From: Zasmidium citrigriseum
Taxonomy: Eukaryota > Ascomycota > Dothideomycetes > Mycosphaerellales > Mycosphaerellaceae
Direction of reading: 5' to 3'
NCBI GenBank assembly: GCA_002786025.1
Contig: NHNW01000005.1
Span: forward strand, 744,001 to 808,000
DNA: 64,000 nt
In this document: in pieces, positions 1 through 11,800 of the stretch
Layout of the letters: each line of letters opens with the position of its first letter
Numbering within the stretch: the first letter of the stretch is position 1
Notes under the pieces: generated by a model
What the model was told of the DNA's origin: nothing
Seen by the model: the letters and a program-made list of their open reading frames with translations, nothing else
Databases searched by the model: none
Translations under genes and position numbers: made by a program

Positions 1-515
1 ATGTCGTAGGGGTCGAAGTCGCGGCCGTTGGGGAGGAGCGCTTGGGCTACTTCGGAGCCTATGGCGAGGGCGGCGGTGCAGGTTAGGAGGGTTATGTGGA
101 TTACTCTGCGGCGGGAGGTTTCGAGGATCCAGTAGAAGGAGATCTAGAATAATATCATATGAGCATTGGCTTTCCTGGAGTTCGGCTTCTTGAGGATATG
201 TGTTTTATAAGAGAATAATGTTGCTTCAAAGCTCTTGCGGAAGCCTAGCTTGAGCCAAGGGATTGAAGCTGTCGCAAAGAGATTCGAGTAGAGTCGAACA
301 TACAGTAAGCAGAAAGAAGGTCACGAAATGTAGCCCTTTGTCACTCTGGCCATATTGAGGGATCTTCTGAGTCGAAAGACCCAGATATGCCGAGACCAGT
401 AGTAGAAAGGCGAACGAAGCTAAAGAGCTTGAATGTTAGCTTTGGAGTAGTCGCATGAAGATAGTACTAGACTATACATACCCGCGAAAGGTTTGCGGAT
501 GCGTATCGAAGGCAT
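1..515 (-). CDS. VanZ-like membrane protein, 5' part (runs off left edge)
   Basis: Built by splicing complement(join(1..143,304..419,482..515)); the gene continues beyond base 1. The ATG is at 515-513. The first intron (420-481, 62 bp, GTATGT donor, GCTAAC branch) and the second (144-303, 160 bp, GTATGT donor) leave one open frame of 97 codons. The protein starts MPSIRIRKPF, then has a hydrophobic segment (about residues 12-25), the motif DKGLHFVTFFLLT across the end of exon 2, and, in exon 3, a second hydrophobic stretch followed by GSEVAQALLPNGRDFDPYD. The pattern D-K-x-x-H-F ... G-S-E-x-x-Q-x-x-L-P-x-G-R-x-F-D is typical of VanZ-like domains, which occur in bacteria (teicoplanin resistance locus) and in short fungal membrane proteins of unknown role. 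Divergent from SPT7. The 160 bp intron is long for this window but contains no alternative coding frame that I can see. Family call fairly sure; function unknown. Confidence 0.7.
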
Positions 516-1119
516 CAACGGGTCAGCTCATGCAGTGGGAGAGTTGTGTGTGGATTGATCTGCGTAGAGGACAACAAATACCAAGAGCCAGCTTTAGTCG
601 AGTGTCGTCGGAGTTGGTGCTCTCAGAGTCCGACAGCAGGTGAAGACTCAATGCACAATGCTCTGGCACTCTTTGTAAGCGAGGCTTTGGTCAATAGTAG
701 CGGCCAGTCGCGACCAGCGTCCATTGCCAGACATCACTTCATATCGCCCATCACAAGACGATTTACTTCAAGGCTCCATCGAAATCGCCCGCCTGTCACT
801 CATTGCTCGTGATTTTGATTATTTGCGGGCGGTGGCGACGCAGCGGCGCGTCGTTGGGTGAAGCTGGACTTTCGGCCACGGCCTCCGCTGAGTTGTGAGC
901 ACGCGGTGCGAAACGTCACTTCAGACCTCCCGCGACGACTTCCATCGAGACGCAGCACACTCCATCGAATTCGCCTCGTAAATCGCGCCCCCAGACTCCG
1001 CTCGTCGCGAGGATTCCTATGATTCCCATATCGGCCGCCAAACCCTCGAGACTGGCTCCAGCGACGGCCGATTCGCTGGAGGAGGGGACCCAGACACCAA
1101 CCACCCCGTCCCGCCAGCA
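516..1119. other. Divergent intergenic region VanZ-like / SPT7
   Basis: 604 bp between the two divergent start codons. The short ORFs here resemble no protein I know and lack splice support. It should hold both promoters; I see no clear TATA box or repeated operator. Confidence 0.5.
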
Positions 1120-4100
1120 ATGAGTTCGACCCCGAACCGCTTCGCAGTCAACGGTCTTCCGCGCATCCCCAATGGCCTCAATGGCGCCACCCACCGTGCC
1201 TCGAGCATGACCAGGGTCGCTTCCGGCCTTGGCGCCGACAGCGAAGCCAAAGAGGACGAGCACGAGGACGACCCTGTCCACATCGCCCTGAAGCAGCGCT
1301 TTGATGAGGCGGAGGCCAGCATCGCCGCGCTGTTCGGGGGCGATGGACAAACACAGCGCGCTTCCTCGAAACCCGCCGATGCTGCCCCCGCCGAAAGCGG
1401 CGCGCCGCTGGATGCCAAGACCTCCTCCGCGCCCCCCAAGAAGGCCGCCCGCCAGATTGACGACGACTACGGCGACGACGATGATGACGAGGACGAAGAG
1501 GAAGATCTAGACAAGCAGAGCCCGCTGAAGTCCAAGGGCAAGGCTGCGCTCCCGAATGGCCTGTCGCCAAACCACCTTCGCGCCCCCGCCCCCGCAGTCA
1601 AGCCTGCAGCTATCCGAACCACCTCCTCCGCCGTGTCAGATCCCGCTAAGAGCTCGGAAGATGTGCGCAAGCAGCTGGAAGAGGATAAGAAGGCTGCGGC
1701 CGAGGCTGCGAAATGGAGCTTTCAGAGCATGTTCTACACGTACGAGGCTGACCGCGACGCGATGCTGGAGCAACAAAAGCTGGACGAGCTGGATCGCGAA
1801 GTGGAGAACGAGCTATCAACTGGCCAGAATGGAAATGCCAATGCCACGTCTGCTGCCGCTGGCAATGCTGCCGGAGCCAATGCCACTCAAGGTTCCCTGG
1901 GCAGTGCTGACCTGGGTGCTTCTAGTCTGACCCTCAAACATCTCATTGCGAGAATAGACATGAAGCGCGACATGGTCAAAGCCTCGGACAACCAGCTCAG
2001 AACGCTTATTTCGGAAGTAAGAAAAGGACGAAGCAAATGGGCGAGTGAAGATCGCGTGGGACAAGAAGAACTTTATGAAGCCGCGGAAAAGGTGCTCATG
2101 GAGCTCAAGGCCATGACTGAGTACGCGCAACCTTTCCTGCAGCGCGTCAGCAAAAGAGAAGCGCCGGACTATTTTCAAATCATCAAGACGCCAATGGACA
2201 TTGGCACGATGATCAAGAAGCTGAAGCAGCTCAACTACAAGAGCAAGAAGGAGTTCGTCGATGATCTAAATCTAATATGGGCGAACTGCTTGAAGTACAA
2301 CCAGGAGCCAACGCATCCACTGCGTAAGAAAGCACTGTACATGCGGAAGGAGACTGACAAGCTTACGCCATTGATCCCGGACATTGTCGTGCGTGACAGG
2401 GCGGAAGTTGAAGCGGAAGAGCGCAGACTGCACTCTGTGGATGCTGACGACAGCGACGACGATGACGCTCCACTAATGGCTTCTCGAGGACGCAAAGCTC
2501 CCAAGAAAGGGACGACATCATCCGCAAGAAAAGCACCTCCGGTAGCTGTTGAAGATACTACTACACCTGCGCCGGAAGACCGCAAACCTGCCATGCACCC
2601 TTCAGCATCAAACCTGCGCAATGACTTTCTGAGGGCAGACTCTGAAGCGCATGATATGGGCACCACAGGTCTGAATACTCCGCCTCCAGGTCTTGCAACG
2701 CCGCTTGGTGTTAATGGCGTACACGGCAGTGGCGCACCTGGGAGCCAAGCAGATGTCATGGAGGTCGATGGACTTGGTCATTCGGCAGCCAGCGCGATTC
2801 AAGAGGATCCAGATGAGGACGACACGGAGTTCAAGACGTGGAAGCAAGTCACGAAGAAAGACCGTGCTCAAGCAGCCGCTGAGCGAAATCGACTGTTCCA
2901 CGGCATTCGATATCCAAACCTCAACGAAGAAGAGCCCGCGCTGCTACGTAGTAAAGCCATGATGCGAAGATGGGTTCGGCAGCAGAAGATGCTCAACGAG
3001 AAACCAAGCATCGAAGGGGACACGCAAGAAGGTGCTGAAAGTACAGAACAGCCGGCTGGAGGCGAGTCGCTCGCGGAAGGCATCGAGAAGGACGAAGATT
3101 CAACGTTACCCGACTACTACAACCCACTTTCCGCCATACCTGACCTGGACGAACGATGGAAATGGACGACAGACTCTGAAGGCTACGTGGTGCCGCAGTC
3201 CGAGCAGGGAATGAGGATGTTTCCACGAGATCGATACAAAGCCCCTCAAGGCAGCCTCAACACCAAGATGCAGACCAACATGCATCAGATGCAGGAGACG
3301 AGGAAGATCTGCGCAAAGATTGGCATTGTCAAACAGATGCAGATCCAGGCGCAGACCTACCAGAACCAGTTCCAAAAGTACGAGCCGCAGCCATTTGTCG
3401 AGCAGGATGTTGGACCTGTGGTCGTTTCTGAAGAAGGGCCGTTGATGGCACCTTGGACGAATCGAGCTGCCTTCCAGCGCTCGGTGGGCGAGATCTTCTA
3501 TCACGCTGGCTTCGAAGACTTCCAGCCTTCTGCACTGGATGTGGTCACAGACATTGCGGGCGAGTATCTCAAAAAGCTTGGGGAAGGTCTCAAGCAATAC
3601 CACGAGCAGCCGCGAAAGGATGCCCAGACGCCTCGATTCACATTCGAAGAACAGGTCCTCCATACGCTGGACGAGAACGGCGTCGATATTGAATCTCTGG
3701 AGGCGTACATCAAGGAAGATGTCGACAGGCTTGGCAGCAAACTCAACGTCATGCACGAACGCATGAAGGCGCACTTGGCGGATCTACTGGTAAGTCTGAC
3801 GAGGCTTGTTGGCATGGATATTACTAACACTTTTAAAGCGACCTGCCTTGGGCGATCATGCTGGTGCAGATGGCGTTGGAGCCTTCAACGACGGCAGCGA
3901 GCAATTCGTGGGCGGCGATTTCGCAGAGGACCTGGACGAAGATTTCTTTGGCTTCCGAGAACTTGGACTGGCGGCAGAATTGGGCTTGGAGTCACTCAGT
4001 GTGCCACTTCACTTGCTCCAGAATCGCATGCACAGCGCATACCAGGCTCAGAACCAAGGGCCTGTTTCAACGACTGGTCTCATCTTTGAGCCGCCGGCGG

Positions 4101-4465
4101 CCTATGAAGCTATCACCACGGACAACATTGGCGACCAGATCGGCCTGGTCCAGGACTTCTTCCGCAACAAACTTCGTGCGAACCGCGATGAACCATTGGT
4201 CGAGGATGAGGACCTACCGCAGAAGCAGCGCTTTCCCAAACCTCGCTTGCCACCCACTGGCAAGATCTCTTCACCGCGCAAGCGACCGCTTAAGGAGCAG
4301 CAGCAGGCAGCGAAGAAGAAACGGAAGCTGGAGGAGAGCGAGGAGAAGTCGAAGACTCTCAAGCCCTTGCGACTGCAGATGCCCGATACGCAGGAGAACG
4401 GCGTGGACCCAGAGAAGGACGCCGAGCCCAACGCGCCCATGAGCCCTGAGAGCATCGGTAACTGA
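1120..4465 (+). CDS. SPT7: SAGA complex subunit Spt7 (bromodomain and histone-fold protein)
   Basis: join(1120..3789,3839..4465), 1098 residues. The 49 bp intron has a GTAAGT donor, a TTACTAAC branch and an AAAG acceptor. Residues ~110-131 are an acidic run. A bromodomain spans ~333-394 (FLQRV...[15 protein letters not shown]...WANCLKYN), followed by PLRKKALYM and LIPDI, the arrangement typical of Spt7 rather than of other bromodomain proteins. At ~780-828 lies a histone-fold region ([25 protein letters not shown]) of the Bromo-associated type, which in yeast pairs with Ada1. The C-terminus is rich in K, R and E (KKKRK at about residue 1050), a probable nuclear signal. Spt7 is a scaffold of the SAGA histone acetyltransferase coactivator and needs no enzymatic residues of its own. 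The intron lies just after the histone-fold region, and reading through it would replace the conserved [13 protein letters not shown] segment. Confidence is high for the family. Confidence 0.88.
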
Positions 4466-5640
4466 GCGAGACAGAACTGTCGATGATACCAACAACCACG
4501 AACGAATTCGAATCCATACGGGAGGCGAAAATATTCACTTTATTGCTTTTTATTTTTTACGCGTCGGCCTTGGCTGGACTGGAAACCCTTGCATATACCC
4601 CGGGTCGTGTTTCTGGCGTAGCTGGCAGAGAGAGGAGGCGTTTTGTTTTGTTATTATTTCTAGCCCAACCCCAACCGCCTCTCCACAAGAGTGGATCGCG
4701 AGGGCAGGCGTTTTTACGATACGATACGGGAGGCAGGCACCAAAAGACTGACTATTTGATTTTCATTACGGGAGGGAGGGCGGAGTTTGTGCTTTTTGCA
4801 ATACCCCCAAACCAGTCTGCAGCAGCGAGAGAAGCATTGGGACCAACGGCGACAAAGCAAATGATCGGGTGGGAGGGTTGGCGTTTTTCACTGGCTTTTG
4901 CTTTCTACCTGCTTATCTTCGCGTACTCCGACTCGAAGTGCGTGGGGAGGGGCATGGCTTTTGTACATGACACGGAGAAGGGCTCTGATCTGCGTCTGGG
5001 ACGGAGATGTGAGCCGGATTTTTGCTTGCTTGCTTGCTTTTCGTGGGGTTGTAAGTAGTCGTGGGTTCTTGGAGATGGCTGAGGAGTCGTAGAGGAGACC
5101 AGAGGGGTAATGAAAGGTTGAAGTTCATTTGACTGTTCCGTTTTCTTTTTGTTTTGAGTGAGTGAGTGAGTGAATGTGTATTTGAATCAGGCTCTCCCTA
5201 TCTAAGGTGGCTTGAAACGAAGTGGCTATGAACACAAGGGACTGTAATGAATCATTGGACTGTGACCCCTGAGCTAATCGAACTACATCACAGCAACTCT
5301 GTCTGTGCTGATAGATAGCAGCGCAAGGGTGCTCATCATCCTGGCCATTCGGTATACTCAATTCCTTGTGATGCTCGAACGGTTCTGTTTCAATTTGTCT
5401 CGAAGCACCCTTGGCTTGGCCAGCAGGATCTATCTCCAGACGTCGCAGCCCAGCTTTAATGTCGTAAGTCTTTTCATCTATAAAGTCCTTTCCAAGAAGA
5501 CGAATGATATCCGCCACGAATAATGTCAACAGCATCTCCGCAAAGGATGCAGATCTCTTCTCTCTGGGTGCGCAAATTCAAAAGGAATTCCCCGTTGACG
5601 ACAAAATCTTAACATCGACGCCAAGTTCCAATATTCCGAA
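4466..5640. other. Convergent intergenic region with microsatellites, no gene supported
   Basis: 1.2 kb between SPT7 and the minus-strand membrane gene. It holds a short GCTT repeat (~5022-5040) and a GAGT repeat (~5153-5176). A 191-codon frame at 4483-5058 has composition and start context unlike its neighbours, and I do not call it. Confidence 0.4.
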
Positions 5641-7790
5641 TCACGCATACTTCAGCCCAAAGAATAACGGCCAAGTCCTCTCACTCGTGAAGCTGCAGTG
5701 ACCAATTCCATCATGGACCTCTTCACGACTGACCTCACCCCAGCTGACTGGGAGTAGTGCGGCGTCAACGTCTGGCTTTGGGGGATGGCAGGCTGCGGAT
5801 ATGACCAGTGAGCATGAGCTACCCCCGATCATATGACCATGCAGTCTACGTCGGCCGATTCCGATTGCCAGCAGGAGAAGTGTGACTCCTATCACTATTA
5901 CCAGAAGGATGGGAAGACACGAGTAGCCCAGCTGGATAGAGCGCTCATACATACTCGTGTCATTCTTGTATGTGCTCCACTCCTCGATCATGACGAGGAA
6001 GAAGCTCTGCGAAACGAGCCAGTGGAGGATCATTCCAAGTCCCAAGAGGGGTATGCTGTATCGGAACGGCAGCGAAAGCCAGTATGTACTCCGCTGGGCT
6101 CCAGTAGGGTCAGAGACACGCAAAGCCTTTCTCCGCAGATAGTATTTGTGCCACTCTGCTTCTAGCACCATGGACGTGATGAGGGCGTTGAACACGAAGT
6201 AAAGCAAGCTGCAAATGGTTTGCGGCAGATTTGCAATGAGAATCAGCGAAATGATGTCGTAGATTTCGAGACCCTGCACCACTGCTCGTGGATCGGCCGT
6301 CCCGAATCCAGTAGTGAAAGCGGTGTTGACGCCAGACTGATATGTGATGAAGGAAACACCACGCCAAAGCAAGAAGGCGCTACCGACGAGGCCAGCCGCT
6401 ATGAGAGTCAAGCTGGCGAGCCATCGTCTCTTGCTAGCAGCCGAACTCCAATGTCTCGTTGTCTCTTCGCCGCTGTCGGTGAAAGTCTCTGGGTACTTGG
6501 CGTCCTGGCCTCCGCATGCTTGACAATCCCTCTTGAGAACATGTCTCTTGGTCAGCATGCAGCGATTCGCGGTGACATAATCGGGCCGTTGGAGGAAACT
6601 GGCAATGGCATCGCCCATAGTAGCAAGAACATCCGCCTTTGTTCTCAAGAGCGTGTAGATCATGACAGCAAGCTTGAGAAAGTTGCAAGCCAAGACGATT
6701 GCAAGACAACTGGCGGAATAGATCAACTTGCAGTGAGGTTTCTCCAGCCTGGAAAGGCAATAGTCGATCCTGGTGGCGTTGACAGTCCATTCTTCGGGAC
6801 GGGACACGATCTTTGAGATGTCACAAAGGGATCCCTGAGAACTAACCGTGTCCTCGCTGTGCTCACAGACCCAACTGTAATTGGTACCCAGGTACCCGTA
6901 GATGTTCGCTCCGTGACGCTGGCTCCAGGTATCTGCTAGTCCTGTGTTGAAATCATGGAAGAACGAGTCGTTGAGTTGGTGGTATTCATAGTCGTCGCTG
7001 ACGAGGAGCAAGTCGCTACGACCACTAACAAAGAATGTGCCATACTTTGTAAGGCATTCCCTGTTGTTGAGCTTTTGGACCGCAGTAGTGTTGTTAACAA
7101 TCGTCCTGAAGAAGTCGTACAGTTCTATTTGCGTCGGTACAGAGCAGTCATCCTCGGAATAATCGCAGTGCCTCGAAGGTCCGCCGTCCAGCCAGCGGTC
7201 ACTGACCCCGAGTACAGCTTTAGCCTCTCATTAGCACTCAGCCTTCAAACCCATGGTTGTGTCTTACCTAGCGTGTTCGTGTCCATGCTCTTGATAAGTA
7301 CAGAGTTGTAGAAAAGGTGGACTGGAAGGCTGCTAAGGGCTAGCAAGGTCCATGCGATAATCCTCGTCCAAGAGATCCGGCCGTGAAGATTTCGCACGCT
7401 TGGTATTCCAATGTCCAGCCAGTCGTTACGAGCATGGGCCGCATCGACTTCTGTCCTTGTTGGAGCGGCTAGGACCTGCATGGTGAAGTTCGATGCAGCC
7501 AACAAGATGGAGCTGACAATGTTAATGAGCAAATGTAACACCACTGACCAAGCATTGATCCGATCGCACGAGCCTTCCATGAGGGTTCCAGTTCCATTCC
7601 GCATCAGCAAAGGCCTCTCAACCACACGGAATGAGTGAGGCATGTCCACATTCTCTTTCCGAGCACCTTTGAAAGCGGGGACCGTCAAGACTAGGTTCAG
7701 TAGCGTGCAAAATCCCACAGCAACGGTCCAGCATGTGACACTGAGCTTCCAACCTTTCAATTGCAGGCCTAGCGTTTTGAACATGCCCAT
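5641..7790 (-). CDS. DUF6536-type multi-pass membrane protein
   Basis: complement(join(5641..7217,7268..7790)), 699 residues. The 50 bp intron (7218-7267) has a GTAAGA donor, a GTGCTAATG branch and a CTAAAG acceptor, and joins TNTL to AVLGVSDRW. The N-terminal part carries GWKLSVTCW, GTLMEGSCDRI, LHLLINIVSSILLAASNFTMQ, APTRTEVDAAHA and WLDIGIPSVRNL, which together match the fungal DUF6536 domain as I remember it. About seven hydrophobic segments follow, including ones near residues 15-35, 75-100, 150-165, 255-280, 365-390, 430-455 and 535-610. Large hydrophilic loops between them have several Cys and N-glycosylation sequons. These proteins are common and often multicopy in Pezizomycotina; their function is unknown. 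The start could be one of two closely spaced ATGs (7790 or 7784); an upstream exon is possible but I found none with matching phase. Confidence 0.72.
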
Positions 7791-8862
7791 GCCAGGGAAT
7801 GCTAGGTGTCTTGCTGTTTCCTTCGGCTCGATTTTTTCCGTCTCAACGTGAGTCTGTTCGGATACTAGGCTTTCGTAATGTGCTGCAGCCTTCGCATGCC
7901 TTCATGCAATGCTTCAGTCAATACTTCTTATTCTGCAACATTTCGCTGTTGAAGAAGCCAACGTACCTTGATGATCTGAAAAGCTGAAACATGATGTTGC
8001 CAATGGATGAGGATGCATAGGCAGGTCCAGGAATTGTCAAACAAAGCTGACATTGCAAGCACGCAAGTGGTTGCGCCTTTGAATTTAGACCAAAGCCGCT
8101 GGTTGTTGTATTGCGCGGCGGTAAGTGGCTCAGTGCTGCTGTGCGACATCGATGCTTCGCGACACAATGGCCGGCCACCAGTTGCGATAGCAGATTCTTA
8201 GTGGTACCGCGTCGCCCTTTCTGCCAGACGGCTAGCGAGGTGTGGTCTAACGTGACGCCTTTGCAGCCGCCTTCACGTCTGCAGGCATTCTTGGTCGCGC
8301 AGAGCCCAACAATTGGCGGCCCTAACCCGCGATGTAGAACGCTACATGCCCTGGGCCTTGTCCCACCACACCAGGGACGCCGCATGCGACCTCAGCTGGG
8401 GGCCAAATGTGTTGGAAGCAGCTCAGGCTATCTCAGCTCGTATTCCGCCTAGTGTTGCACAGCGTCAACCGGTGAAAAGCTTGCGTATGAGCATGCGCCA
8501 GGTTCCATCCTCTCTTCTTCTCATGGGAAGATGGGCGCACACTTGGCGTAGATCAGCGAGGCCCTTCAGACCACTGGCAAGAAGCCAGACCTAGAGATCC
8601 AAGCATGTCTTCGCGTGGACCGATATCCAACTGGGGCGGAGAGGCAACTTCATTGCTTGTCACTGTCTTGAAGCATGGCGGATCTTGCCACGATGAATAG
8701 CCCACCCTAAAGGGACTACCGTTGTTGTCGACGAGTGTCGCGAACGCCAAAGATGTGGGCGACTGAAGACAAGGCATGCATTGCCATTCGATATTTCTAT
8801 TTCTACACAATATGCACAATTCACCTCCCTCTTTTGGGTGACATCCACGTCTCATATGTACA
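7791..8862. other. Intergenic region, no gene supported
   Basis: About 1.07 kb between the DUF6536 gene's 5' end and the 3' end of the IF2 gene. The ORFs of up to 155 codons found on both strands look like chance frames. It should contain the promoter of the DUF6536 gene and the IF2 3' UTR. Confidence 0.4.
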
Positions 8863-11800
8863 CTACAACTTCCTCTTCTCCTCAACCTCCATAAACGTCT
8901 GCACTTGATCCCCGGCCTCAAAACCTTCCCATCCATCAAAACCCATTCCACATTCCGTCCCCTTTCTCATCTCCTGCACGTCCTTCTTGACGTTCTTCAG
9001 AGAAGTGATCGTACCTGTTATTACGAACATTAGCATCATCTTCCACAGTTTCCGTGGGCCCGATGTCAGCTTACCTTCATAGACCTTCTCCCCATTCCTC
9101 GTAACCCTCACCCTAGCCCCTTTACTCACAACGCCGTTCCTCACCTTACATCCCGCGATCTTCAATTTCTTCCTCCCGCCGAGGCCGATCTCAAACTCCA
9201 TGGCAATCTCAGCTTCACCGAGAACGCGCTGTGTCACGATCGGAGGGAGCTTCTCTTCCATGACGGCTTTGACGTCGTCCAGGACGCGGTAGATGATGTT
9301 GTTTTCGAGGATTCTCACGCCGCGATGTTCTGCCAATGCCTTCATATCAGGATCGGCAGGCAGGTTGAAGGCAATGATGTGGCCGGATGCCGCATGAGCG
9401 AGATCAATATCGGACTCGTGAACGGCGCCAACCTCGGAGGAGAGTATCTGTGGTGCGATGAGCGGATTTGACACCGAGAGAATGTAAGCCGAGACAGCTT
9501 CGGCGGAGCCAGACACGTCTGCCTTGATGATGAAGGGGACGGTCATTCGGCCGGATTGCTGCTCTTCAGCATTCTCTTCTCCAGTCGCCGATGACACTGC
9601 TTCATCGTCTAGACCGGGTGAAGCGGCTCTCTTCGCAGCGAGCTCAGCAGCTTTCTCTTTCTCACGCTTCTCCTGCTCAAGACGGCGCGTCTCGTTAATG
9701 GCTTCGGTGTCCTGGGCGATCTTCTCGCGCTCCGCCTGCTCAAGTCGGAAGTCCACGACGCTGGTAGCTTGCTGTTCACTTTCGGCTTGCAGGACTTCAT
9801 CGCCGGCCATTGGTTGGTCTCGCCATCCATCGACCTCAACGGGCATTCCAGGACCAACTTCACGGACGGCAAAGCCTCCCTCATTTCTCAGGGTCCTGAC
9901 ACGGGTCCAAGTCTTGCCAGCGACGAGCACGGATCCAGGCTTGAGTGTACCGCGACGCACGAGCACAGTAGCAACACGGCCAGCCTTCTTGGTCGTCGCT
10001 TCCAGCACCCAGCCCTCAACACCACCGTCGGTATCAGCACGGTGGTCAAGAATCTCAGAAAGCGTAACAACGTTCTCTTCGAGCTCGTCCATGCCCTGTC
10101 CTGTCTTGCCAGAAACACAGACGACCTGAGTCTCACCGCCAAAGTCTTCAATCTCGACACCATGCCTAGCGAGGTCCTGCTTGCAACGCTGAATATCCGC
10201 ACCCTCTTTGTCGATCTTGTTGATGGCCACAATCATAGGAACACCGGCTGCCTTGGCATGTTTGAGGGCCTCGAGAGTCTGGGGCTTGACACTGTCATCT
10301 GCAGCGACGACAAGGATGACAATATCCGTGACGTTAGCACCCCGTTGGCGCATTGCCAAGAACGCAGCATGGCCAGGAGTATCAAGGAATGTCACAGTCT
10401 TGCCACTGCTCGCGAGCGGCACACTGAAAGCGCCGATGTGCTGCGTGATGCCACCAGCCTCGCCAGCTGCGACAGAGCTCTTGCGAAGATAGTCGAGAAT
10501 GGTAGTCTTTCCGTGGTCGACATGTCCCATGATAGTCACGACAGGTGGTCGTGCCGGTAGGAACTCCTTGTCTTCGGGCTCTGGCTGAGGCCTGAGGTCA
10601 CGCTCGTCTTCCTCACGGCCTTCGAAGTCGAATGTTGGCTCGAAATTGTACTCCATGGCAATCATGCCACTGATTTCTGAGTTCAATGTCTTGCCGGGAA
10701 AGATGTCATCGTATCCCAGTTCCTCCAGGCGTTCGACAAACTGTTCGTACCGTACGCCGAGTAGCTGCGAAAGCTGCTGCACGCTGGTCCATTCGGGTAA
10801 ACTGATCGGTGTCGTTTGAGCAGCTTTCTTAGCCTCTCGTCTGTGCCTTATAGCCTTCTGCTTAGCATCCTTAGCTGCCACCTCCTCTGCCTGACGTGCA
10901 GCCTTTCGAGCACGATACTCTTCACGTGCGCCGGCCTCTTCGTCATGTTCATCGTCAAAGTCCCTCCGGCCACCCCGACGCTCCTTCCTGTCCCTCCCGT
11001 ACTTGGAAGAGCGGGCGGAGTCAAAGCCCTCATCTGCATCTGCCCATTTTTCGCTTCGACGACAGGCCCGGGCTTCTTGACGCCTCGAGATTTCCTCGAT
11101 CTCGGCCTGAGAGGGCGCAGGTGCGCTGTAAGACTCGTCCTCTCTCTGGCCTCTAAATTGCTGTCGGCGCTGACCTCTGTCATTGTAGCGAGAAGATTCA
11201 GGTTCCGATGCGGCGAATGGGTTCACTCGTCGTGCATCACCATTTTGTCGTGACTCGTCAAAGTCGTCCCGCCGACGCCTGGTCACTACTTGCTCCACCT
11301 GAGGTGTTGAGAAGGGATCTTGAAAGTCGGCTCGCGGCCTTCTGAATTGATTGTGGGCGACGCGCGGCGAGCTCTCGTCTGCAAATGGATCGTCGTAGAT
11401 GTTGTTAGCTTGAGTCACAGGTCGACGCACACCCGCCTTCCGAGTCGGACAGTCTCTTACGGCATGGCCTATGCCTCCGCATGCATGACACTTCATACGA
11501 TTCGGGTTTGTACACTCCCTGGCGACGTGGCCTTTCTCGCCACATCTTGCACACTGGCGATTAGTTCTCATCTCTCGTGAATCCGACAGTGGCCGATGAT
11601 CACGCTCATTTGCTGTCTGAACCGGTGGCGGCGGAGGTTGGTACTGCCGAGCTTGACGGTGCTCCTCGAACTTTCTGTCAACCCAATCTTCGTTGTCGAA
11701 ATACGAGGTCGCTGCCTGTGGAGGCGGCGGCGGCTCCTGAGCAGGGACAGGTGGTGGTGGGGGCTGCTCGACTGTCTTACGACGCAAGTGCTCCCAGTTG

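Noticed and set aside
3106..3774. 222-codon minus-strand frame opposite SPT7
   Set aside because: It overlaps the Spt7 histone-fold region on the coding strand and has no recognisable domain.
4483..5058. 191-codon frame downstream of SPT7
   Set aside because: It starts 18 bp after the SPT7 stop, contains simple repeats, and has no motif or splice support; most likely 3' UTR.
9524..10560. Plus-strand frames of 201 and 263 codons opposite the IF-2 GTPase domain
   Set aside because: They are antisense shadows of highly conserved coding sequence.
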